NCBI GenBank assembly: GCA_000231825.2
Contig: JH720296.1
Span: 1,377,666-1,441,665, forward strand
From: Tetrahymena elliotti 4EA
Taxonomy: Eukaryota; Ciliophora; Oligohymenophorea; Hymenostomatida; Tetrahymenidae
Direction of reading: 5' to 3'
DNA length: 64,000 nt
Part shown: piece after piece, positions 25,422 through 36,833 of the stretch
How positions within the stretch are numbered: the first letter of the stretch is position 1
How the letters are laid out: every line of letters starts with the position of its first letter
Program-made: the position numbers and the translations under genes
Notes under the pieces: generated by a model
Told to the model about the DNA's origin: nothing
Seen by the model: only the letters and a program-made list of their open reading frames with translations
Database searches by the model: none

Positions 25422-27306
25422 TTATTTTATTTTATAATTTGATGGTATGTCACAAATATTTTTTTTTTACAAAAAGTTTATATGTTTAAGACAAGAATCT
25501 TATATATTTTTGACTGTTTTTTAATTATTTCTTTTTGATTAAAATATTAATTTCGTAGAAGACTGAAAATCTAAAGTGAGAAATACTATTTTTTAGTATT
25601 AATATTAATCATTTAGATTTTCAAATTTAGTAAATCAAAAATTTTGTTACTTGAAAACATAGAGGATTAGTGATATAGTAAAAGCAAAAATAATCTAAAT
25701 TTATTGATACTTCACGATTTTGTGATATTTAAGATTAACTTTCTAAACAAGCTCAAGATAATTATTATAGACTAAAAACTAATTGTATTTTATTTCTGAA
25801 TTAATCTTACCTCATATTTTTGATCATTTTTTAAATTATTAAATCAACTTACTTTTTACTTTGGAGAATAGTTCTTTAAAAATTCCCCAAAATTTCTATT
25901 GGAATAAAGTGAATGTACGTCAAAAATCATAACATATAATATATATTCAAAACAAAAAACATATTTAGTCCCTAAAATATATAAAAATAAAATAATCTTG
26001 CATAGAAAGAAATTAATAAGTCCATGTGCTCAACAATTTCTATTCATGTTACATAATTACAACTTTCAAATATATTTTGCCCCATATAAAGTTAATATTT
26101 TATCATACATAGAAGAAAACATAAGAAATGCTAAGATGACAGATTAAAGGTTGACGTACTTTAAAGTTTTAAATAATTGTTAATCAGTAGTTGAAAACTG
26201 TGGATTTAAATATGAAAAGATGAAAGTATTTAATAAACATATGAATTATTTTTTTATCCCACAATAAATTCTGATTAATAAAAACTCTTATCAGGCAATT
26301 CGCTACCTAATCTCAAATTAATAATATTTCTTCAAGACAATTTCTTCTAATTTATTAATTTTACTTCTTTACTTGTAAATTTGGAAATTCTTTAGATCTA
26401 AACTCTTTATCTCTATTTTCAATTACAAAGTTACACAAACAGCACATTCGCACATATTTGATATTATCAATAGAGATTATTCAAATATATTTAGATTCAA
26501 TAGATGCCTTTTCTTTAAAACTTTTCAATAAAATTATGGTTTGAAAAAACAAAATCTATTTCCTCTGGACAGACATAGATAAGCTGTACTTTAGAAGATA
26601 AAATAATTGATACATTTTTAGCACTAAATTGGTAAGCGAATCTCTAAAAAATCAAAGGTTATTTATAAAATTAATGATTTAGAACAATAGATATTTAGAA
26701 GGTGAAGAAAGAATTTATTTGTGTAAGATATTGCTGATTGATCAATACTTTTTGGTTTTTAACTTAAAAAATTAATGACTTTAGGCATATTTTTTGGTTA
26801 CAATAAAACATATATATATAAAAACAAATAAATTATATTAGCAAAAGAAAATATTAATATATAGGGATAAGATAATTTTGATTTAATATATAATAAATTA
26901 GTTTAGAAGTAATCTAATTTGTTAAATGTATCATTCAAATTTGGTTTTTACTTCATTATTTTTTCATTTTTCCTCATTATTTTTTCTTTTATTTATGGAA
27001 TTGAATGTATAAAATCAATAATTTTTTCTGTTGATTAATGTTAAAAATTATTGCAAATGTAATTTGCATAATAATGAACGTAGTTTTAAACTTATAAATA
27101 CTAATCAAATTCATGATTCTTATTAAACGATGGCATCACAGCTGAGAGAAAATATGTGAAACTTAATCTATGGCTTACTCTAAAATGTACTAGAGTTGAG
27201 GTAAGCATCTTTATTAAAAACATATTTTCTTTAAAGCGGCAACAATAAGAAAATACTATCTCTCTATTACATTCAAGTTAATTAAATAAATGTATATTGA
27301 CTATGA
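25422..27306. other. Intergenic region containing a possible broken coding segment
   Basis: About 1.9 kb of mostly AT-rich sequence. The only stretch with coding-like composition is the minus-strand block near 26290-26710, listed separately. Confidence 0.5.
26290..26710 (-). pseudogene. Possible degenerate or unresolved coding segment with Cys pairs
   Basis: On the minus strand this block has higher GC than its flanks and coding-like frames that do not join. One frame reads QLIYVCPEEIDFVFSNHNF after an acceptor-like TTTTTTAG and, further on, VRMCCLCNFVIENRDKEF. A second frame from an ATG near 26790 reads MPKVINFLSQKPKS and later PIQCQKC. Both are broken by TGA. It could be a decayed gene, a gene with sequencing indels, or exons whose splicing I cannot resolve. 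Weak call. Confidence 0.25.
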
Positions 27307-27415
27307 TCAACATACCATTTTACAATGATTACTATTGTTTGAGGTGAGAGGAAGAGGTATTAAATTGTATTTGTTTGAATTGGTTGCACCAAAAGCAACG
27401 CCATCGTTTTGGGAT

Positions 27416-28747
27416 TCAGAGGTTGTTGCATGATTTTCTTAATTGAGATGAGGAAGAGGAATCAGAAGTGGGAGGATTTGTTTTGGATTTTTTGCTTTTT
27501 TAATAGAATTTATTAACAAAAGCTTCAGCCTCTAAAGTATATCCTAAATCTTCTATTTTCATATAAGTTTCCATCTAATTTGTTTATGCACGAACTTTTG
27601 CTACATTTTCATAAACTTTAGGATTGAATTTGAGCTCTCTCATTTCAAATTTATCTCCAACGAAGAGCCCAGGAGCTAATTCTAGCTAGTGAAGAGGAAT
27701 AAATTCTCTTACGCCTTCAAAAGGAAGAGCTTCATCATCAAAAGTAACTAAATTTGAGAAGTAAGAATTTTTGGATTAGAATTTAGAATACAAAACGTTG
27801 AGAACTCCAGAAACATCATTAAAATGAGGGAAGCTATATCTCTAGCAGTATTGTCTCATGAGTTAAATATCATTTTAACCTAGAAAAGCTTCAGTGAATT
27901 TGGTATTACCTCCAACAAAGAAAAGCTTATTAGTACCAGCTTCATAATCAAACTTCATATATAGGAAAACATAAGCTTTGTTCTTATCTGACTTTTCCAT
28001 AGCCTCATAAGCAATTTTGAGAGAGTTAGTATGATTTGCTTTAATCTATTCAATTAATAAATCCTTATTAAAGGCATTATTTAAATTGTTTCTTATTAAT
28101 TGAAGCTAGTTAATATAATTTTGGTAATTCATTATGAATGATGATATTTCAAATGCCTGTTAATTCTATAAAAGCTTAAGCATTGTTACTGGAGCCAAAA
28201 TATCAGTAATACCATTGTAAGATTGGTTAAGGGTACAAACAACATAGTTTTTACCAGTCTAAACCGAGATTTAGGGGCGGTAATTATGCAATGGGCAGTA
28301 AGCTTAAACTTGAGAAGAGTTTTGTTTCAAAAATACTCCTTTGTCAACAGTGAAATCACCGGCTAACATGAAACAAGAATTATCATCAATATTCTTCAAA
28401 AATATTTCTGAGTAGTTAGCAACTCTGCTAACTCTAAAGTGAGAACCCCTATTTCTTGTAATTGTGAAAGGTTTGACTTTTTATTGTTTATTTTAGGTAT
28501 TAAATCCCATTAAGCTTTGATTAAATTATTATTTATGATTATATTCATCTTCAGTGTTTGTTTCACATTCTTCTTCATTTTTTTTGGTGATAAAATCATT
28601 TAATGGGAAAGAAGAGACTCTTGTTAAAAAAGCATTGAGATCTGCAGTTTCAAATCCATCTTAAGAAGATGAAAAATATGAACTACAGTCTGAAGTTTTT
28701 ACTTAAAACTCAGAAAAAACAGATAAAGTTCCTTATTCAGAGTGCAT
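27416..28747 (-). CDS. Ciliate-type protein of unknown function, 443 aa (paralog of 23664-25421)
   Basis: Intronless frame from ATG 28747 to TGA 27418-27416. It shares the ordered motifs SYNGITD, FVGGNTKF, GQNDIQLMRQYCQRYSFPHF and LEAEAFVNKFY with the upstream minus-strand gene, but lacks that gene's long basic N-terminal insert. The N-terminus is Ser-rich. Near the C-terminus another frame is clearly coding beyond this stop (HATTSESQNDGVAFG, then NLIPLPLTSNNSNHCKMVC) and ends at TGA 27309-27307. Reading would cross into it by a +1 shift at the T-run 27434-27437 (A-run in the gene) or nearby, so the true C-terminus is probably 27307. No GT donor is available for an intron. Function unknown; tandem duplication with its neighbour is likely. 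Confidence 0.8.
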
Positions 28748-31700
28748 TTGTTACTATTTAATTTGCTATTGTGTTTGCTGATTTCTTGATCTCTCTAATT
28801 AATTAAATATTTTTTAATAGTTTATTGATGAATACAATTATCAGCTCATGCAGATTATGAAATCTTTAATACCAAACAAATCCAAAACCCAATTTTGAAT
28901 CTTTAGAAAGAGTGTGACAATCCATTGTCTTCAATGTCCTTTTAAGAGTAAATTAAACATTTTGAAAAATGTCTGAAATCTACAGTGAAATTCTTTTACT
29001 AAATAAATAAGTCTTTCTCAAAACCATTAATAATTTCTGATAATCTTTTCTATACAAATACTTAGCATCAATCGTTGATGCATCATTAATAATTTTAAAT
29101 AAATTTAGACACATTAATTGCATAAATCAAAGTGATTATTTTAATGTTTAAAACCATTCAATTTTCTTTTGTAAATCTTAACCAAATTTATTAGTGTTCT
29201 ATATTCCCTCTTATTAAAACATTTCTTAAAATTTAATTTTTGCCAAAATTAATGTTTATAAAATATACTCTAATCAATTTCTTAATTAATTTGATTAATT
29301 GTTTAAACAAGACACATTTATTCTGTTTAACTTTAGTAAGTATTTTTAAGATGCTTTAATAAATTGAACAAAATAGACAAAATTAATATTAATCTAGTTC
29401 ACTTTTTTTATTAAAAAAATATCTATTGGCGTTTAAACTAGCCTAAATTAACAAATGTATTATTTTTTTCTTGTTCTATAAGTTAAAATATATAAATCTG
29501 ACTAACTAAGAGAAAATTTTCAGATTCACTAAAAATATTTTTTCATTTTCTTATTAAAGTTTATCTGCTAAATATCTTTTTAACTTAATTTATGAAATAA
29601 AAATTAAAGTAGATAGATTACAATTTTTTTATAATTTTCAAAATAAGTAAAGAGTACACGCATCAATACAATTAAATTTTTTAGTTGCATGAATGAGCAT
29701 AACATTTTAATAAAAATAAAATATGGTTAGTTTTAAGTTAAAATAGACTCTTTAGATTTCAAAAAATAAATATTTATATTTAATTTGCTTAACGAAAAAC
29801 AAACCAAACTCAAAAATGATAATTAAAATATAAGAATTTTGAAAATTTATTAATTTATTTGAAAAAAAATAAACTTTTTCAATCAAAATTAATCTTCTAA
29901 CTTTATTATTTTTATCTTATTTCCCCTAAACAAAAAAAGTTTTATTACTAAAATAGTTATTATCATTTTACAAAAAAAAAACAATAATTTAAAATACATT
30001 TTTATTAACTTTTGAAAGCTAAAAGAATTATCAAAATAATAATAATCTTGTTTGTATATCAAAAAAAAAATGAAATTTTTATCTTGAATGATTTTTAACT
30101 TTTTTAATAATTTTAAAATAAAATTATCATCCATTATTAAACAAAAATAATTAATTTTCATTTAATTTATATTCAAAGAATAAGTTTTTGACACACTATT
30201 TTAAGAGTAAAATATGTTTTCTATAAAACACATTTTAACAGTTTTGAAATGAATACAAAAAGATTATTAAAATTTAAAACATTTTTAGTTTTTCATAAGT
30301 TTAAATAAAAAGAGATTGGTTTATAATTTTTATGTAAGATTTTTTTTATAAAAAAAGATTGACTCTTTCTTTTTACATTTTTTTATTTAAAAAATAATAA
30401 TAAATCATATAAACATTTAATAATTATAGAAAGAGAGTTGTAAAAAAATAAATATATTTTTAAGAAATTAGGAGGGCATCAATTTTTTAATAATTTTTTA
30501 TGAAAATTTTATCTTACTGTTTAATTTAGCCTATCTACAAATAACTCATGGAAATTGCACTCTTAATTATCCTATTAATGGTTTATTTAAGCTGCCTTCA
30601 TTTTTTTATATACAAAAATAATAATTTTAGGAAGTATAATAATTCAAGCTTTTGTTCACCATATTTGGATGTAATAGCCTTAATTTTTAGAGAGTCAGGT
30701 CTAAAAAGAGGTTTCAAAGATTAAAATGAAAATTGGTTAAGTAACTGATTAAATGAATAAGATTTAATTATAGAAGAATAATAGTGTGAGAACTTAATTC
30801 TTTATAAAATAGTAGCTAGTAAATAAAATTTACAGAATAATAACTTCTTATAGTTTTTTATTCAAAAAAATTATTTATGTTTAGATTTCTTTTTAACTCT
30901 AAATAAAAAATGATTAAAGAAACTATTTTGCAGATAGTAGAATTTTTAATTTATTAAGCCATTTAAAATTATTTTATAATTCAGGTTAATACTTTTAAAT
31001 ACTTCTAATCACTTCATTTTTATTTCTTCACAATTAATAAATTTATTATGTACAAGATTAAATAAAAATAATAATTAAATTCACAATTTTTTTCTGGATA
31101 AAATTTAATAAACTTATTTGAAAATAAAAGGGTAAAATTTTCACAAAATATTTTTGAAATATTCTATGAAATGTTTGATATTTTTATGAGTTGATTCTTC
31201 ATTTTTATTTTTTTAAATAACAAAAAATCTTTAATAAGGAAAAAGTAAAAAAATGATAAAATATTGCGAGATTTGTATAAGTTATATTAAAAAGTGAAAG
31301 GCAAAAAAGAAAAGGAAAGAAATTTAATCAAAAACTTGAATTATATGTTTACTTTTACAAAATATGAATATAATATGGACAAAAGAAGTGGGATGCTTTT
31401 TTGAAAAAAATTTTTTAAAATTTGATATCTAAAAACAAAAAAAACAAAAGGAGATGGATGCGTTTCTGGTTGTTTATTTAGTATTGAATTTAATTTAAAT
31501 ACAGTGAAAGAAAAAATGTTAAGAAAATAAAAATTGAATCATAGTTTAATTTAACTAATAAATATTAATTTGCATAGATAGATTGAGTTTTTGTTCTTAG
31601 TTATTTGTTCAAAAAAATTTTAGGAAAAAGTCTTTGATTAATTGTAGAGAAGTTATTTAGTGTTAATATTTTCTTAATCTCTTTAAAAATAAGTATTGAT

Positions 31701-31844
31701 TTAAACTTTTTTAATATAAAAAAGGGTTTGTATATAGTTAGTATTTAGGTGGAGTTGGATAAATCATTAGATACTTTAAAATGAAGTTAAAGCGAATTGA
31801 GTTGGCTGGCTGAAAGTCGATTTTTCAAGAATTGGTTAATAATT
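28748..31844. other. Long AT-rich intergenic region
   Basis: About 3.1 kb, largely very AT-rich. The only candidate inside is the small membrane-type frame at 30548-30913, listed separately. Nothing else is supported. Confidence 0.5.
30548..30913 (+). CDS. Doubtful small ORF with N-terminal hydrophobic segment and one in-frame TGA
   Basis: ATG 30548 opens a frame starting MEIALLIILLMVYLSCLHFF, a good signal-anchor, then a soluble stretch containing YLDVIALIFRESGLKRGF. A TGA at 30746-30748 interrupts it; the same frame continues as LNEQDLIIEEQQCENLIL to TGA 30911-30913. The interruption lies inside a 33-nt GTAACT...TTATAG segment whose removal keeps the frame, but that is shorter than any other intron here. 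Ending at 30748 (66 aa) is equally possible. Composition is only slightly better than the flanks, hence low confidence. Confidence 0.25.
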
Positions 31845-32417
31845 TCATTTTGAGTAGAATTTTATAGTGTCTAGTAGAGATGAGTCAGAATAGCTACGAA
31901 GCAGAAATACAATATAAAAAATGTGGTATCTGATGTCTAAAATTTTTAGACTTTATTTAAGCCAATCTACTGCATATACTTCAAGATAGTACTTGAAGAG
32001 TATGCCAAAACGGTCATTTAGTATTAGATCCTTTACAAGCGAGTTGTTTATATTTCTTCTTTTAATAAATTTTTTGAACTACTGCCTAAATTATGTGCAT
32101 TTCTTTTGGTATATATCTAGGCACTCAATGATAACAGAGTCACCTTCATCAAGTATAAAACGATTAAAGGATCTGATTAAGTTTTTAAGATAGTTAGATT
32201 TTTACTGTTCTCTAAAAACTTCAAGACACTCAGAGCTAGGCATTTCTTGATAAGATAATAAGTATTAGTCTATAAGCTGCTAACGTATTTCAGGAGAATG
32301 AGATGAATCTGATTTGCAAAGGCTAGGGTTGATTTCAATAAAAAACTCAATTTCTTGATTAGAATTAGAAGTATCTTATTCAAAGCCAAGTGAGATGTTT
32401 TCTTAGTTTAAGCTCAT
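31845..32417 (-). CDS. Hypothetical protein, 190 aa or longer with a frame break near the stop
   Basis: Frame from ATG 32417 to TGA 31847-31845. It is helical-looking and charged, with SNYLKNLIRSFNRFILDEGD, SLVKDLILNDRFGILFKYY and a hydrophobic RYHIFYIVFLLRSY stretch. Right at the stop (TCA AAA TGA) the +1 frame carries on as coding-like NEIINQFLKNRLSASQLNSL, with no GT donor to justify an intron, so the intact protein is probably longer (into about 31760). I do not recognise the family. Confidence 0.6.
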
Positions 32418-34211
32418 TTAATTATATTGGAATAAATAGAAAATAACGAAGTGTTTGCTTAGAGAGAAAAATAAGGTTGTTTTTTAAACAATTATGATAT
32501 TTTAATAAATAATCTATTTTATTTAGATAGATCTATATTATATTTGATTTGCTATCAATATATTTATTAAGAATTTATTTTTGTAGTTAATTTTTATGTC
32601 AAAATAAATGTTTGTTTTTATTAATTATTTATTATCTTTAAAGCCTGTTTTATACATTTAAATTTTTTTACAAATTTATTGATTAGAGGTGTCTAAGTTG
32701 AATTGATAACTATACTCTATTTTCTCTTTGTAAGTTCATAATCAATTCTTTGTTTACTTCTTCTGTTTATTAATCTACCAGTAATCTTATTTCTTATTAA
32801 TTGCTTTTTTCTAAACAATTCTTTAATTTTAAATTGATATATAAAAAGTTAGAAGATAGATGATACTCACCCCTTAATTAAAATAGCTAGTAAATAAATG
32901 AATAACTTACATTCCAAAGTAAAATTATTTAAATAAAACCAGCCAATAAATAACTTCTATATGTTTTTAATAATGATAAATAACTTAAAAAAAATTTTAA
33001 AAACAAAAAGTTTTTATTTGATGATGCTGTGAGAATCACTTTACTATTTAATATGATGAAATACAGATATTACATATTTAAGTTAGGTTTTAAACCTGAC
33101 ATACAAACAACTTTCTTGTTTCATTAAATTTATTTATTTTCTTCTTTTCTTCTACTGCTTAATATTCAAGCTCACTATTTTTAAATACTCTTTTTGATTT
33201 AATGTAAGCCCATTACTAAAAAATAATCCTTCTTCTAAACTAAAATATAAATGATAACTCATGCCTACCTAAATTTTTGTACTGAACTTCAAAGTAATTT
33301 TGGAGTTATTTCATTAAATATTTTTTTTAACTATTAAGCGTTTTTTGAAATAGTAAAAAAACAAATCCAATAAAAATAAATAAAGTAAGGATTATCTTAT
33401 CCAAATATTTATCAAAAAAGTTTTCAATAATAACTAATCTAAGTATGTTTGCTATATTTTTTTTATCTTACTTAGTTAATACTATTTAAATTTTAGAAAT
33501 TAGATGTAAAAATAGAATGAAATTATTTAGTAATAAAAATAAAATTTTTTCCTTCTAAGTATATAATGCCTAATTATTATTTATTTAAGTTCTGAATCAG
33601 TTTTTCTAAACTTCAAATTCGTTGATGTAAGGTAATTCATCTTGATAATATTTTTTTGATAAGATAAAATACATATTTTGATTTTTTTTAAATCTTTTTG
33701 ATGAGTAATTTTTGTAATATTTGATTTGGAAAAAATTCAAATTAATATTTTATTCAATCAAAAATACACTCCCCAATTAATTTAATAAAAATTAACTACT
33801 CCATGATATCAAATTTATTTTAAAATTTCTCCCCAAATTCAACTTTTATATTTGATTGAAATAGTTGAGAGTTATCCATAGTATTTACAGCTAATTAATT
33901 TTTTTGGTTGACATATTTAATAAAATTAAATTTGAATTCCATCAAAAAAAATACATAAGAATTTATTTAGAAAATAAATAGCTATTTAACAAAATAATAG
34001 TAAAATTATGATTTTTAAATGTAAAAATAATATATTTGAAACACAGAAACACACACACATACATATACTTATACACCTTTTCAACCTTTTCAGAAAAAGG
34101 TTATTTTAATACTAATTAATTTTACACTTTACTCTATTATTATCAGTTTGATTAGTAAATATTTTATATACAGAATATTCTAGAATATATTTTATTTTAA
34201 AAATTATGTTA
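32418..34211. other. AT-rich intergenic region
   Basis: About 1.8 kb of AT-rich spacer; contains a short CA-rich tract near 34050. No gene supported. Confidence 0.55.
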
Positions 34212-36833
34212 TCAACCATATTTTAATACACCATGCTCGTAGAATCCTTCATAAATTATTTAGTCATTTTAGTCCATAATAAATCCTCTGCCTTATGCTT
34301 TACCTTAAACAAAAGTGCCATAAAATTTATAATTATTTTGAAGCAATATTATTCCTTCCCCTTCTAAATCATGTTTGAAAAACTCTGCAACACTTTATAT
34401 TTGTTAAAAGTCATCTGAGTCTATACAGCTTTGTTAAAAATTATCTCCGTTTTTTGTTTGAGAGTCTGATAATTTGTTATTACTCTATCCGTTTATCTAT
34501 TGTTAATTATTAGAGTTTGTTTGTAATTATACTGATTGATTTTTGTTTTGATAATTATATATTTAATTTTCTTCAAGTTTTGTTTTATCAATATTTAGAT
34601 ACTAAAATTAAACCTTAGAGTTTTCTCGATCTGTTTTATTTATACCTTATTCTACCTATTCATAAATTAAAAGATATTGATATAAAAAAGAATATTCTGT
34701 AATAGACTGTAAATTTTTTAATAAATTAGCTTGAAAAATATGTTATTTAAGATGTTTATTGTGGTTAATAACATTTAATCATCATTTTTACTTAGTTTAA
34801 TTCTCCATACAAAATATTTTGGGATAACTAACTGTTTAGCTCTCTTTACTCTTTTAATTGTCTTAATAAACCAGGATTATCACTCATTTCGAATTTTTCA
34901 TTTCTAATATTTAAATTTTCTCTAATACGATCTATAGACTCTATAATTACACTTCTGTCTATTTTTTTAAATTTATTTTACTTATATTATTGCAATTAAA
35001 ATTTTAAATAATTCTTGAATTTTAATTTACTGCTTTAAAATTCGTTTCTAGTACTTGTTTTATCACTTTCGAAAATTTAAATGCTTGATTTTAGCTACCA
35101 ATTTTCTTAATTAGTTAAATTTTCTTTTTCTTTTTGGGATCTGAGTTGAGTATTTTTATTTTTTTTCTAATCTTGATGGGTATAGTTTTCATCTAAAATT
35201 TATACACTTTAGATTAAGCTTGAGTTTTAAGATCTATTTATTATCTAGGAAGTTAGATCGAATAAATTTTAATGTTCTTGATCTTGTAATGGATTTCTTG
35301 GATACTATGACTAAAAAATTAGATTAATAATTATTCATTATAGATAAAAAATATAAATCACTTCTGCTGCTGGTTGATATTTAAATTATTGTTAACTTAT
35401 TAAAAGCTAGTTATTTAGATAATTAGATTATCTAGTAAAATTACTAATTTGTGGATATTATTTTTGTTTGTTAAGAATAAGTTATTAATTTTATTGGTAA
35501 AACTTCCCTTCTTGATGATTTAGAAATTAAGAGCTGACCTTATTATCTTTTTGTTACATTAATTCAGGTTCTTTGAGCAGTTCATTTTTACAATTCATAG
35601 ATTATTTTAGAATTTAAATTTATTTATTTGAACAAATATACTAAGAGCGTTGCTAATCATATTAATGTTCTATAGTTAATTTTTTGCCATTTGAATTTAA
35701 ATGCCCATCCTCTCTTGTATTATATTAATTAAAATTCCTATGTAGTACTTACTACTTATCTTTTTTAAAAGTATGATTGATATGAATATAATATAATAAA
35801 ATTATTTTTATTTAAATTTACTTTCTTTGAAGTCGATACTATCAGAGAAAGAAGACTAACTAGTGCCTTCTTTTTGAATTTCTTATTCTTAAAAATTATT
35901 TTTATTAGATTTGTCAATCACTCCTATCTCTTAAGCTAATTCAATGAAATCTGGTCTAATATCATCATTTAATTATAGCATTTTACTTAAAGTATTAGCA
36001 AAATCATGACCATACATCTATTCAACAATCAGTATTTACTTCTGTATAAAATGTTAATTATTTATATCATCCTTTAAGTTTATTGTATTACCGATATCCT
36101 AACTAACAGCTAAATTAAGCATCAAGCATCCAAGTTAAAAAACATTTTGTTGAAATATATTTTTAAAATTTTATTTTTCTTTTAACTACAAAATCTAAGT
36201 TTAAGCGTGCCTATTAGAAATATCAATTTTGTTTTAAAAGGGGGATGCTTGTTGTTTAGAGTTGTTAGAAATCTGTTCTTAAAGGCATACAATTTGCTTA
36301 ATAAATATATTTTCATTTAATTTGATACTTCCTTCGTTAGTAATAAAAATAGATTTTAATGTTAAGTTTGAATGTGAAATTTTGTGAATTTAGAGATAAG
36401 CTAAAACAGATACTAAGCTTTTTAATATAAAGGTGATTTCTTCTAGTGTAAACATTATTTATTTTGTCAAATTTCTTAAAATAAATTCTGAAAGTAGGTC
36501 ACGCTCATAATACTCAAAGTACAAATTAACTTAAAGAGACTCAGAACACATATTATTGTTTTATGTTTTCTGAATTTTTTTGAGCTTGATTAAATTTGGG
36601 TGTTTTAGCTTCTAAATGAACTTCATCTTCCTTATGAACTAATCTAATGTTAATTCATCGATAAAGCTAAAAGTCTGAATATAGTAGAGTTTATTTTTAG
36701 CTTTATCTTCTGCAATTATTATTTCTCCAGATGCTCCTTTATCTGTAGTTTTGAGGACATCTAATTATCTTGATATCAATTTCAGATTATCCCTAATTTA
36801 ATCTGATTAATTTTAGCAATTCTAGTTGCCCAT
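34212..36833 (-). CDS. Pseudokinase with MORN-like C-terminus and lipidation-type N-terminus
   Basis: Four exons (35822-36833, 35362-35759, 34792-35310, 34212-34706; introns 62, 51 and 85 nt) give 807 residues with all phases consistent. The N-terminus MGNQNCQN suits myristoylation at Gly2 plus palmitoylation at Cys6 (inference). A kinase fold follows: GASGEIIIAEDKAKNKLYYIQTF (Gln where the ATP-binding Lys sits), then FIQKLKHPNLIKLKKI, then ISHSNLTLKSIFI (HSN154-156 in place of HRD), then SIKLNEN (no DFG). Loss of all three motifs marks a pseudokinase. A Gln/Asn/Lys-rich middle contains a coiled segment (LLRQLKEQRELNSQL). The last exon has MORN-like repeats, including FYGTFVQGKAQGRGF and IIYEGFYEHG. 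The combination suggests a membrane-bound scaffold. The second intron begins GTGATT, weaker than the others. Confidence 0.82.

Noticed and set aside
29889..30161. 90-codon minus-strand frame
   Set aside because: Lys/Phe/Ile-rich; matches the base composition of the flanking spacer.
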